From Sphingorhabdus sp. (GTDB lineage: Bacteria > Pseudomonadota > Alphaproteobacteria > Sphingomonadales > Sphingomonadaceae), in the NCBI RefSeq assembly GCF_023910635.1, contig NZ_JAAVVZ010000009.1, positions 1-64,000 on the forward strand: a stretch of DNA of 64,000 nucleotides. Reading direction: 5' to 3'. Made by a program: the position numbers and the translations under genes. The notes beneath the pieces were generated by a model that saw only the letters and a program-made list of their open reading frames with translations, did not search any database and was not told where the DNA came from. Below, piece after piece: positions 7,822-16,084 of the stretch; the first letter of the stretch is position 1, and each line of letters starts with the position of its first letter.

Positions 7822-9273
7822 TTATCGAAATGGTGGTTCGTTGAATGCGCGTAACTTGCGGCTGTGTAAGCTATTCCCGGCCTCGCGAAGCAACTCACAT
7901 GTTTGAATGCCGATCTGTAAATGTGCGGCAATCGCCTCTTCGTAAAAACGGTTTGCTTGACCGGGTAATTTAATCTCGCCGTGCAGCGGTTTGTCCGAAA
8001 CACATAATAATGTGCCATATGGTACGCGGAAACGATAGCCCTGCGCCGCAATCGTTGCCGACTCCATGTCGATGGCAATCGCGCGGCTTTGCGAGAAACG
8101 AAGCGCGGAGGCGGAATAGCGCAATTCCCAATTTCGGTCGTCGGTGGTCACAACGGTGCCTGTCCGCATCCGTCGTTTCAGATCTGCACCGCTGGCTCCG
8201 GATACGTCCTCCGCTGCGCTTGCCAAGGCTTGTTGTACTTCGGCAATGGGCGGAATGGGAATTTCAGGCGGCAGAACTTCGTCTAAGATATGGTCATCGC
8301 GCAAATAGGCATGGGCGAGGACGTAATCGCCAATCCGCTGAGTCTCACGTAGGCCGCCGCAATGGCCAATCATCAACCACGCTTCGGGCCGTAGCACCGC
8401 CAAATGGTCGCAAATCGTTTTGGCATTGGACGGACCGACGCCAATATTCACCAAGGTGATACCCGAACGGTCCGGCGCGATCAGATGATAGGCCGGCATC
8501 TGGTGCCGACGCCATGTGCTGTCTGCGACAAGCTGCGCTGCATTGTCTGTTGGTTGATCCACATATAGACCACCAGCGCCTGACAATGCGGTATAGCGGC
8601 CCTTGCCGACCTGCTTGCAGGCCCAACTGACGAATTCATCGACATAACGGTGGTAATTGGTGAACAGGATATAATGCTGCACATGCTCCGCAGGCGCGCC
8701 CGTATAGTGGCGCAACCGGGCCAATGAAAAATCGGTGCGGAGACCATCAAACAAAGCGAGTGGTGAACTACTGTTGCCCTTTACGCGCAAAAGGCCATCG
8801 GCGATTTCATCGCCAATATCTGCCAACTCCGTCGTGGGGAAATGGCGCGCAAGCTCGTTCGGGCTAACGGTCCCAAGCTCAAGATCGACCGAACCATCCA
8901 GAACATAAGGAAAGGGGATTTCTTGGCGACTGCGGCCAACTGAAATCTCGAGTTCATATTGCTCATTTAAAAGGTCGAGCTGCGCGCCAATATAATCTGC
9001 AAAAAGATCGGGCTTGGTGAAGGTAGTCCGAAACGTGCCGATCTTCTCCAGCTTGCCAAATGCGAGGTTAGATTTGGTCTCGCGCGTCTTGCCGGCATAA
9101 GTGATGATGAGTTCGGGATAACAGAAGTCATTGCTTGCGCGCTGATCTGCACTTGGGGGAACCCTATCCTTCAAATAAGCCGCAAGCGCGGATTGAAGTC
9201 TTCTAACCGAAGATTCATATTCGGTAACGAGTTGATTAATGATGTTTTGAGCGTGTGTACTAGGCATAATCAT
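7822..9273 (-). CDS. amn: AMP nucleosidase
   Basis: Hydrolyses AMP to adenine and ribose 5-phosphate and so buffers the adenylate pool. The 483-residue protein has the N-terminal Amn regulatory domain and a C-terminal nucleoside-phosphorylase-fold catalytic domain (NIGVGPSNAKTICDHLAVLRP, then IGHCGGLRETQRIGDYVLA). The late IDMESATIAAQGYRFRVPYGTLL contains the purine/ribose-binding Met-Glu. Two starts (9273 and 9267) are possible. It lies downstream of prx on the same strand but behind a terminator. Confidence 0.94.
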   Translation of the reverse strand: MIMPSTHAQNIINQLVTEYESSVRRLQSALAAYLKDRVPPSADQRASNDFCYPELIITYAGKTRETKSNLAFGKLEKIGTFRTTFTKPDLFADYIGAQLDLLNEQYELEISVGRSRQEIPFPYVLDGSVDLELGTVSPNELARHFPTTELADIGDEIADGLLRVKGNSSSPLALFDGLRTDFSLARLRHYTGAPAEHVQHYILFTNYHRYVDEFVSWACKQVGKGRYTALSGAGGLYVDQPTDNAAQLVADSTWRRHQMPAYHLIAPDRSGITLVNIGVGPSNAKTICDHLAVLRPEAWLMIGHCGGLRETQRIGDYVLAHAYLRDDHILDEVLPPEIPIPPIAEVQQALASAAEDVSGASGADLKRRMRTGTVVTTDDRNWELRYSASALRFSQSRAIAIDMESATIAAQGYRFRVPYGTLLCVSDKPLHGEIKLPGQANRFYEEAIAAHLQIGIQTCELLREAGNSLHSRKLRAFNEPPFR

Positions 9274-9302
9274 GCTTCACCGAATTTTATGAATTTGGCA
9301 AC

Positions 9303-9330
9303 AAAAAAGGGAGGGTAATCCCTCCCTTTC
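9303..9330 (-). terminator. Intrinsic terminator of the peroxiredoxin gene
   Basis: A 10-bp stem, AAAGGGAGGG (9306-9315) and CCCTCCCTTT (9320-9329), with a 4-nt loop. Read on the minus strand it is followed by a U-run (A-tract at 9303-9308). It could also work in the other direction. Confidence 0.85.
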
Positions 9331-9360
9331 CCATACAGTTTCGGCAGATCTACCTAAAAG

Positions 9361-9840
9361 TTACAGCTGCCCGAGCATATATTCAGCTGAACTTACGTTG
9401 AAATCGCCAGGCGCTTCGACATTAACTTGCTCAACGATGCCATCGTTGACGACGAGGGAGAAACGCTGTCCGCGCTTGCCCATGCCAAATGCGCTGCCGT
9501 CCATTTCTAGGCCGAGCGCAGCAGCGAAATCGCCATTTCCGTCGGCGAGCATGGTGATTGCGTCCGATCCGCCCGAATTGTTCCAAGCACCCAAAACAAA
9601 GGCATCGTTGACAGCGGTACAAGCAATTTCGTCAATGCCCTTGGCGGCAAGTTCGTCTGCCTTTTCGACGAAGCCGGGAAGGTGGCGTGCCGAGCATGTT
9701 GGTGTGAAGGCACCCGGCACGGAGAATAATGCAACCCGGCGTCCAGCGAAATATTCGGCAGACTGAACGGGTTGAGGGCCTTCGGCAGTTGCCTTGACCA
9801 GTTTGACGTCAGGGATTTTGTCGCCAACAGAGATGCTCAT
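9361..9840 (-). CDS. Peroxiredoxin, Prx5 subfamily
   Basis: A thiol peroxidase of 159 residues that reduces H2O2 and alkyl hydroperoxides using glutathione/glutaredoxin or thioredoxin. The Prx5 peroxidatic motif PGAFTPTCS is present (Cys in TCS), as are FVEKADELAAKGIDEIACTAVND and RFSLVVNDGIVEQVNVE. No glutaredoxin domain is fused. The transcript ends at the 9303-9330 terminator. Confidence 0.93.
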   Translation of the reverse strand: MSISVGDKIPDVKLVKATAEGPQPVQSAEYFAGRRVALFSVPGAFTPTCSARHLPGFVEKADELAAKGIDEIACTAVNDAFVLGAWNNSGGSDAITMLADGNGDFAAALGLEMDGSAFGMGKRGQRFSLVVNDGIVEQVNVEAPGDFNVSSAEYMLGQL

Positions 9841-9933
9841 GAGAAATTTCCTTTAGCAAGAGAGAGAGTTGCCGCTTCATCCGGGACGCGCCTTACCAAG
9901 TCAAGTGGGCTATGTTTAACGGCGCTTTTTTTA

Positions 9934-9951
9934 GTGGTCCTGACCCTAAGA
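9934..9951. repeat. Solo end of the TAGGGTCAGG repeat family
   Basis: AGTGGTCCTGACCCTAAG is the reverse complement of the outer 16-18 bases of the ends at 41997 and 48725, including the ACCACT variant. No partner end lies nearby, so this is a remnant in the prx-ahcY intergenic region. Confidence 0.7.
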
Positions 9952-10003
9952 TTGATGACATGGGAAAGCTTGCGTTTCTTACAAAGCACCCCATCGGAAA
10001 GGC

Positions 10004-10023
10004 ATATAAAGCAATCTTTATAT
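10004..10023 (+). promoter_or_regulatory. SahR-like operator dyad upstream of ahcY
   Basis: A perfect inverted repeat ATATAAAG-CAAT-CTTTATAT lies 63 bp before the ahcY start. Seen directly: 8-bp arms, 4-bp spacer. Known from memory: SAH-responsive ArsR-family SahR regulators in Proteobacteria bind similar AT-rich dyads at ahcY/metH promoters. The regulator itself is not in the window. Confidence 0.6.
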
Positions 10024-10086
10024 TTGATTTCTGTTAAATCCGTAGCTATGGCCCGGGTTATCTGAAACCTCCCGGAGAATAAGCCT

Positions 10087-11481
10087 GTGGCTTTTAACGA
10101 TTATGTCATTGCCGATATAGGCGAGGCCGATTTTGGCCGTAAAGAAATAAACATTGCCGAAACCGAAATGCCCGGCCTTATGGCGTTGCGCGAAGAATTT
10201 GGTTCGTCGCAACCTTTGAAGGGTGCGCGCATTGTGGGTTCGTTGCATATGACGATTCAAACCGCAGTTCTTATCGAAACGCTGACGGCGCTTGGCGCGG
10301 ATGTGCGTTGGGCGACTTGCAACATTTTCTCGACACAAGATCATGCCGCAGCCGCCATTGCTGCGCAGGACATTCCCGTGTTTGCTGTCAAGGGCGAAAG
10401 TCTTGCAGATTACTGGGATTATGTCGGACGCATCTTCGATTGGGGTGACGACACCACTGCGAACATCATCCTCGACGACGGTGGCGACGCCACGATGTTT
10501 GCGTTGTGGGGCGCAAGGCTTGAGCGCGGCGAAAGCTTTGGTGAGCCGGAGAATGAAGAAGAAGTCGAGTTCCAGCGCGCGTTGAAGGCATTTGTTGCCA
10601 AGAAGCCCGGCTACCTCACGCAAACGGTCAAGAATTTGAAGGGCGTTTCGGAAGAAACCACCACGGGCGTTCACCGCTTGTACGAAATCGCGAAGAAGGG
10701 CGAACTGCCGTTTCCCGCAATCAACGTGAATGACAGCGTTACCAAGTCGAAGTTCGACAATCTTTACGGTTGCAAGGAATCGCTGGTGGACGCCATTCGT
10801 CGCGCCACCGACGTCATGCTCGCCGGTAAAGTCGCATGCGTCGCTGGCTTTGGTGACGTTGGCAAGGGCTCGGCTCAATCGCTCCGCAACGGCGGCGCGC
10901 GCGTGATGGTCACGGAGGTCGATCCAATCTGCGCATTGCAGGCCGCAATGGAAGGTTTCGAAGTTGTGACCATGGAAGAGGCCGTGCAACGCGCGGATAT
11001 CTTCTGCACAGCAACGGGCAATGCCGACGTTATAACTGCTGAGCATATGATGAACATGAAGCCCATGAGCATCGTGTGCAACATCGGTCACTTTGACAGT
11101 GAAATTCAAATCGCAGCTTTATCAAACTATAGCTGGACCGAAGTGAAGCCAGGAACCGATCTCGTTCAGTTCCCAGACGGAAAGCAGATCATCGTCCTTG
11201 CGAAGGGCCGCTTGGTAAACCTTGGTTGTGCAACCGGACATCCAAGTTTTGTGATGTCGGCAAGCTTTACCAACCAAGTGCTCGCGCAAATTGAGCTTTG
11301 GACCAACGGCGATAATTATAAAAACCAAGTCTATGTTCTGCCAAAGCATCTCGACGAGAAGGTCGCGACGCTTCATCTCGAAAAGCTTGGCGTGAAGTTG
11401 ACCAAGCTGACCGACAAGCAAGCTGGATATATCGGCGTTTCGACCGAGGGGCCATTCAAGCCAGACCATTATCGCTATTAA
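10087..11481 (+). CDS. ahcY: Adenosylhomocysteinase
   Basis: Reversible NAD-dependent hydrolysis of S-adenosylhomocysteine to adenosine and homocysteine, clearing the product of SAM methylation. The 464 residues include [16 protein letters not shown], the NAD-binding [14 protein letters not shown] and the C-terminal KPDHYRY. The insertion after [18 protein letters not shown] (around LERGESF..EEEVEF) is the bacterial long-form loop. It starts at GTG (CCTGTGGCT) behind CGGAGAA. It is monocistronic, between the dyad at 10004 and the terminator at 11509. Confidence 0.97.
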   Translation: MAFNDYVIADIGEADFGRKEINIAETEMPGLMALREEFGSSQPLKGARIVGSLHMTIQTAVLIETLTALGADVRWATCNIFSTQDHAAAAIAAQDIPVFAVKGESLADYWDYVGRIFDWGDDTTANIILDDGGDATMFALWGARLERGESFGEPENEEEVEFQRALKAFVAKKPGYLTQTVKNLKGVSEETTTGVHRLYEIAKKGELPFPAINVNDSVTKSKFDNLYGCKESLVDAIRRATDVMLAGKVACVAGFGDVGKGSAQSLRNGGARVMVTEVDPICALQAAMEGFEVVTMEEAVQRADIFCTATGNADVITAEHMMNMKPMSIVCNIGHFDSEIQIAALSNYSWTEVKPGTDLVQFPDGKQIIVLAKGRLVNLGCATGHPSFVMSASFTNQVLAQIELWTNGDNYKNQVYVLPKHLDEKVATLHLEKLGVKLTKLTDKQAGYIGVSTEGPFKPDHYRY

Positions 11482-11508
11482 TCACATTTCAGTTTGTGAC
11501 GAAAAGAA

Positions 11509-11540
11509 AGCCTGCTGCGGAAACGTAGCAGGCTTTTTTC
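11509..11540 (+). terminator. Intrinsic terminator of ahcY
   Basis: Stem AGCCTGCT (11509-11516) pairs with AGCAGGCT (11527-11534), followed by a T-run to 11539. Confidence 0.9.
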
Positions 11541-11595
11541 GTTGCGTGCGCTGCGCATTTGGGCATTAGCATATCTGTGGAAACATAAAGGGCAC

Positions 11596-13956
11596 ATGAC
11601 GATGACAGGCACTGGCCTGCCCATTGCACTTATAGGAATTTTGATGGCGCTTTGGCTTGTAGGAGCCGCTGTCGCTATTTGGATGGGGCTGTCGATGCGC
11701 AACCAAGCGGCAAAAGTGCTGCGCCGGTCCATGCGTCTTGGTCGCCTTTTGGAAACGGCTCCAGCTTTCCCTGTGGTGGTAAAAGGTGATGGCAGGATAG
11801 AGGCGGCCGAACGGTTCGTGCGAATGCTTGGCTTGGACGAACCTGCCGGTTCACTTGCGGAACTTGGCGGACGTGACAATGCCGGCCTGGCGCAAAAGGA
11901 CTTGGCCGAACTGGAAGCCAAGGTGCGCGAAACGCAGCGCACGGGGAAGGGCTTCACACTGCACTTGGCAATTATAGGGTCCAACCGGAGGCTGACGGTC
12001 GTTGGCAATATTGCAGACAATGTCATCTACCCCAATGGCGCAGCTTCATTATGGTTTTTTGATTCCACCGAAAATTTGCGCGAATTGGAACGGCGGACGC
12101 GCGAATCTGACGAAGCGCGTTCGGCATTTTCGGCATTGGCTGGCCTGATTGAAGCTGCCCCCATTCCCATGTGGCACCGACGACCAGACATGAACCTGCA
12201 TTTTGTGAACCATGCTTATGTCGAAGCCGTGGGTGCGATTGATGGGCTGCAGGTGGTCGACGATGGGGTTGAATTACTTGAACCCGAAAATGGCCGAAGC
12301 GCCGCCGATTATGCTGCTGAAGCCGCTGCTGAGAATACTCAAAAAGAGCGTGTAGTTTCAGCGACGTTGAACGGGGAACGCCGTCAATTGCGCGTGTTCG
12401 ATATCCCATTGGGCGCATCGGGCGTCGCCGGACTTGCGATTGATGTTCAGGATCTAGTCGACACAAAATCAGAAGTGCGTGAATTGTCGGAGGCGCAACG
12501 CGACCTTTTGAACCTGATGTCCGCAGGCGTTGCGCAATTCGATGGCCGCCATGGGCTTACTTTTGCAAATCTGCCATTTCAAAGTCTGTTCTCTTTTCGT
12601 GACCAATGGCTTTCGGAAAAGCCCGAATTTGCGCGCGTGTTGGACCGCATGCGCGAAAATGGCAAACTACCTGAAGTCCGTGATTTCCCGGCGTGGCGTA
12701 AAGAGCGTGAGGAGTGGTTTCGCGCGTCCGATCCAACCGAAGAAAACTGGCTCCTTCCCGACGGCACACATTTGCGCGTTTTGGCGCAGCCAATCCCTTA
12801 TGGCGGGCTGCTTATGATTTTCGAAGACCGCACCGAACAGGCGCAACTGGCGAGCGCGCGCGATATCTTGCTGCGCGTGCGGACAGCGACCTTTGATAAT
12901 CTGTTTGAAGCGATTGCAGTTTTTTCGGCAGATGGTCGGTTAAGTATCTGGAACCGGCTCTTTGCGGAGACGTGGAAACTGTCCGATGATCAACTGATCA
13001 AACATCCCCGTTTAGATGAACTTTTGCCTTTGTTGGCGGGGCATCTAAAAAAGCCCACACAGATAACAGTCCTTGGCGAACTGATCAGGATGACTTCGTC
13101 CAATCGTGCGCAGCGCCAAAGTGAGGCCGTCTTCGCCGATGGCCGGATGTTCCAAGTCGCGACTATACCGCTGCCCGACGGCAACACGCTGTTCACCATG
13201 CTCGACATGTCCGACACGTTAAAAATAGAGCAAGCCTTGCGCGACCGGAATAGCGCTTTGCAGGATGCAGATGCGATCAAGGGCAAGTTTTTGGCCAATA
13301 TGAGCTATGAATTCCGCACGCCGTTGACGTCGATCAGCGGTTTTGCGGACATGCTAAAGGCGGGGATTGCAGGTGATTTGTCCCCGCAAGCGATGGAATA
13401 TGTCGACGCGATCGTCCAATCGGCTGACCGGCTTTCAGAACAAATTAACACCGTGCTCGACTATAGTCAGATTGAGGCAGGTGCCTTACCGCTCGCGTTT
13501 GAAGACGTTGATGTTTCAGCTCTGGTGGAACACATTGCTGCGGCCAAGACGCAGATGGCAGAGGCAAGTGGCGTGATGTTAAAGGTGGAGTGCGGGGAGG
13601 CCAAGGGAGGCATGTCGCTCGATCCAAAACGCATTGCACAGGCGGTCGGTTTGGTGCTGGACAATGCCATTCGTTACCACCGTCAGGCCGGCGAAGTGTT
13701 GTTCTTGGCGCGTTGGCAAAACGACGTACTTGAACTTGTCGTATCCGATAACGGCCCGGGCATTGACGGTAAAGATGTTCAGCGTCTCTCGCCTGACAGC
13801 ATGCCCACAGGTAGCTTCAGCGCTGCCGGCGCCATGACGCGCGGGCTTGGCTTGCCCTTGGCACGGCAGATAATTGAATCGCATGGTGGCACTTTCCATT
13901 TGCACTCTGCACAAGGAGAAGGAACCACAATCATCATGGCGCTACCAAAGACATGA
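11596..13956 (+). CDS. divL: DivL-type PAS sensor (histidine-kinase fold with Tyr in place of His)
   Basis: A membrane-anchored cell-cycle signalling protein of 786 residues. An N-terminal TM helix (about residues 6-28) is followed by several PAS-like segments (about 45-140, 175-300, 310-425 and 440-560), a DHp helix and a HATPase domain (DNAIRYHRQAG, NGPGID, GLGLPLARQIIESHGG). The H-box reads LANMSYEFRTPLT, with Tyr where kinases have the phospho-His. This is the hallmark of Caulobacter DivL, which modulates CckA through DivK. The ATG at 11596 behind AAAGGG is preferred to the upstream TTG at 11542. It overlaps tsaE by 4 bp, an order shared with Caulobacter. Confidence 0.88.
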   Translation: MTMTGTGLPIALIGILMALWLVGAAVAIWMGLSMRNQAAKVLRRSMRLGRLLETAPAFPVVVKGDGRIEAAERFVRMLGLDEPAGSLAELGGRDNAGLAQKDLAELEAKVRETQRTGKGFTLHLAIIGSNRRLTVVGNIADNVIYPNGAASLWFFDSTENLRELERRTRESDEARSAFSALAGLIEAAPIPMWHRRPDMNLHFVNHAYVEAVGAIDGLQVVDDGVELLEPENGRSAADYAAEAAAENTQKERVVSATLNGERRQLRVFDIPLGASGVAGLAIDVQDLVDTKSEVRELSEAQRDLLNLMSAGVAQFDGRHGLTFANLPFQSLFSFRDQWLSEKPEFARVLDRMRENGKLPEVRDFPAWRKEREEWFRASDPTEENWLLPDGTHLRVLAQPIPYGGLLMIFEDRTEQAQLASARDILLRVRTATFDNLFEAIAVFSADGRLSIWNRLFAETWKLSDDQLIKHPRLDELLPLLAGHLKKPTQITVLGELIRMTSSNRAQRQSEAVFADGRMFQVATIPLPDGNTLFTMLDMSDTLKIEQALRDRNSALQDADAIKGKFLANMSYEFRTPLTSISGFADMLKAGIAGDLSPQAMEYVDAIVQSADRLSEQINTVLDYSQIEAGALPLAFEDVDVSALVEHIAAAKTQMAEASGVMLKVECGEAKGGMSLDPKRIAQAVGLVLDNAIRYHRQAGEVLFLARWQNDVLELVVSDNGPGIDGKDVQRLSPDSMPTGSFSAAGAMTRGLGLPLARQIIESHGGTFHLHSAQGEGTTIIMALPKT

Positions 13957-14384
13957 TCATTGCAACCGACGAGGATATGCGCGCCTTTGGCCATTCGCTC
14001 GCTAAAAATTTAAAGCTTTCAGACTGGGTCGCGATCAACGGCCCGCTTGGTGCTGGCAAAACCGTGTTGTGTGCAGGGATATTGGCGGGCCTTGGTTACG
14101 AAGGCGAAGTCGCCAGCCCGTCTTACGCCATCGTTCACAGCTATGAACCGCCAGATGTTTTGGTTGCCGTTGCCCATGTCGATTTGTATCGCCTCGATGA
14201 TGCTGACGAACTGGACGAACTGGGGCTTGCGGACGAACGCAGCGAACGCATCACGCTCCTTGAGTGGGCCGAACGCTTTGGTTCAGCCTATGTGGTGCCA
14301 AGCCACTATATAGACATAGCACCGCAAGCGGACGGAAGCCGAATAGTGACTTTGAAAATGGATCATGATGACACAAGTAATTAA
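13953..14384 (+). CDS. tsaE: tRNA threonylcarbamoyladenosine biosynthesis ATPase TsaE
   Basis: Essential P-loop protein that works with TsaD/TsaB in t6A37 synthesis. The 143 residues include Walker A GPLGAGKT, the SPSYAIVHSY switch region and the VDLYRLDDADELDELG motif with LLEWAER (Walker B). Its start overlaps the divL stop (ATGA), and it runs past the start of the kinase gene that follows. Confidence 0.94.
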   Translation: MIIATDEDMRAFGHSLAKNLKLSDWVAINGPLGAGKTVLCAGILAGLGYEGEVASPSYAIVHSYEPPDVLVAVAHVDLYRLDDADELDELGLADERSERITLLEWAERFGSAYVVPSHYIDIAPQADGSRIVTLKMDHDDTSN

Positions 14385-15363
14385 TATGGCACCACCTGCT
14401 GACTTGGACGCATTTTTGAGGTTGCATGGCTGGGAAGGTGCGCAAGTGGCGCCCGTTGCGGGCGACGCGTCTTTCCGCCGCTATTTCCGCGTGGAGTCCC
14501 CCATGCGCGGCAAGGCGATTTTGATGGACGCGCCGCCACCGCATGAGGATCCGCGACCCTTTATTCATATTGCGCAATATTTGAACGGGCATCAGTTTCG
14601 TGCGCCCAAAATTTTTGCCACCGACCTGACGCGCGGCCTTTTGCTGTTGGAGGATTTTGGCGACCGGCGGATGCGGGAGCATCTGGACGACCATCCAGAA
14701 GATGAGACCGCAGTCTATCGCGCGGCTATTGATGCCATTGTCCGGTTGGCGCAGACTCCTGCCGTGCAATCGCAAGGCTATGACATGGCGACCTACATGC
14801 GCGAAGTGCAGCTTTTGTCCGAATGGTACATGCCGGCCATGGGCTTATCATTTGATGTAAGCGAATTTGACCAGATATGGACCAAAGCGCTGGCCCCGCT
14901 TGCGGATTATCAGAAAGTTACCGTTTTGCGGGATTATCATGCCGAAAACATCATGCTGCTGGATGATGGACAGCAGGGGATAATTGATTTTCAGGACGCT
15001 TTGGTGGGCCATCCAGCCTATGATCTGGTGTCCTTACTGCAAGACGCGCGCCGGGACGTGTCCCCTGCGCTTGAGGCAGAGATGCTGGCATATTATCATG
15101 ATGCGGCAAAACCCGATGCTGATTTTGGGGCGCATTATGCCTTGCTGGGTGCACAACGAAATACCAAGATTATCGGTATCTTTACGCGCCTGTGGAAGCG
15201 CGATGGCAAGGAACGTTATGTCTCGTTCCTGCCGCGTATGTGGGGGCTGCTGGAACGCGACTTAGCTCACCCGGACCTTGCGCCGATCAAACACTGGTTC
15301 GACACGCATATCCCTGCGGACGTGCGCAATAATATGCCTACGGAGTTAAGCATCGATGGTTAA
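14365..15363 (+). CDS. amgK: N-acetylmuramate/N-acetylglucosamine anomeric kinase AmgK
   Basis: Aminoglycoside-phosphotransferase-fold kinase that phosphorylates MurNAc/GlcNAc at C1 in the peptidoglycan recycling route that bypasses de novo UDP-MurNAc synthesis. The 332 residues show GDASFRRYFRV (nucleotide loop), the catalytic loop LRDYHAENIMLL and DFQDALVGHPAYDLVSLLQDARRD. Adjacency to murU, with an 8-bp overlap, supports AmgK over a drug phosphotransferase. The start could be 14365, 14368 or 14386; all but the last overlap tsaE. Confidence 0.88.
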   Translation: MMTQVINMAPPADLDAFLRLHGWEGAQVAPVAGDASFRRYFRVESPMRGKAILMDAPPPHEDPRPFIHIAQYLNGHQFRAPKIFATDLTRGLLLLEDFGDRRMREHLDDHPEDETAVYRAAIDAIVRLAQTPAVQSQGYDMATYMREVQLLSEWYMPAMGLSFDVSEFDQIWTKALAPLADYQKVTVLRDYHAENIMLLDDGQQGIIDFQDALVGHPAYDLVSLLQDARRDVSPALEAEMLAYYHDAAKPDADFGAHYALLGAQRNTKIIGIFTRLWKRDGKERYVSFLPRMWGLLERDLAHPDLAPIKHWFDTHIPADVRNNMPTELSIDG

Positions 15364-16084
15364 GCATGTGGATACAGCGATGATCATGGCGGCGGGCAAA
15401 GGGACGCGCATGATGCCCCTGACCGCCGACCGGCCGAAGCCCCTGATCGAAGTGGGCGGCGTTGCCTTGCTCGACCATGTGCTTGACCATTTGCGCGATG
15501 CCGGCATCGGCAAAATCGTCGTCAACGTGCATTATCGCGCAGAACAAATAGAGCAACATTTAGCAGCTTCTGCGGCTGACTTGGAACTGCGCATCTCCGA
15601 CGAACGCGATGTGTTGCGCGACACAGGCGGTGGTTTGGTGCACGCCTTGCCACTCATTTGCGATGACCCCTTCATTTGCGTCAATGCCGACAATTGGTGG
15701 ACCAATGCGGGCGAAAATGCGATCTCGCAGCTCATGGCGCATTGGGATGATGCCCGCATGGACGTTCTGATGCTCGTCATTCCGTTAGAAAGCGCACATA
15801 ATAGCCAAGGCATTGGCGACTTTAACATGGATGCAGATGGACGCCTGTCACGCCGCAAGGGCGATGCGCCTGCGCCTTTTGTGTGGACGGGCATTCAGAT
15901 GCTGTCGAAGCGCCTCATTGTCGATCCGCCTGCGGACGTATTTTCAACCAATATATTCTGGGATCGCGCTATAGCCCAGGGCCGTTGCATGGGCATATTA
16001 CATGACGGGCAATGGTTCGACGTCGGCTATCCCGCCGCGATCGGGGCAACCGAAGCGAAGTTGGCGGAACAATATGGCGGATAA
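15356..16084 (+). CDS. murU: N-acetylmuramate-1-phosphate uridylyltransferase MurU
   Basis: Converts MurNAc-1-P plus UTP to UDP-MurNAc, the step after AmgK. The 242-residue nucleotidyltransferase has the signature AAGKGTRMMPLTADRPKPLIEV at residues 11-32, the metal-site region CVNADNWW and the C-terminal FDVGYPAAIGATE. A fosfomycin-insensitive recycling pathway follows from the AmgK-MurU pair. Its end overlaps the addB start. Confidence 0.9.
   Translation: MVKHVDTAMIMAAGKGTRMMPLTADRPKPLIEVGGVALLDHVLDHLRDAGIGKIVVNVHYRAEQIEQHLAASAADLELRISDERDVLRDTGGGLVHALPLICDDPFICVNADNWWTNAGENAISQLMAHWDDARMDVLMLVIPLESAHNSQGIGDFNMDADGRLSRRKGDAPAPFVWTGIQMLSKRLIVDPPADVFSTNIFWDRAIAQGRCMGILHDGQWFDVGYPAAIGATEAKLAEQYGG

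Noticed and set aside
9951-10086. SAM or SAH riboswitch in the ahcY leader.
   Set aside because: I could not find the conserved SAM-II, SAM/SAH or SAH-aptamer cores; the DNA dyad explains regulation more simply.
10018-11109. A 363-codon open frame on the minus strand across ahcY.
   Set aside because: It is antisense to a certain gene, has no ribosome-binding site or recognisable domain, and is a codon-bias shadow.
14365-15363. Aminoglycoside resistance phosphotransferase.
   Set aside because: Coupling with murU and the DivL-TsaE synteny point to AmgK sugar kinase.
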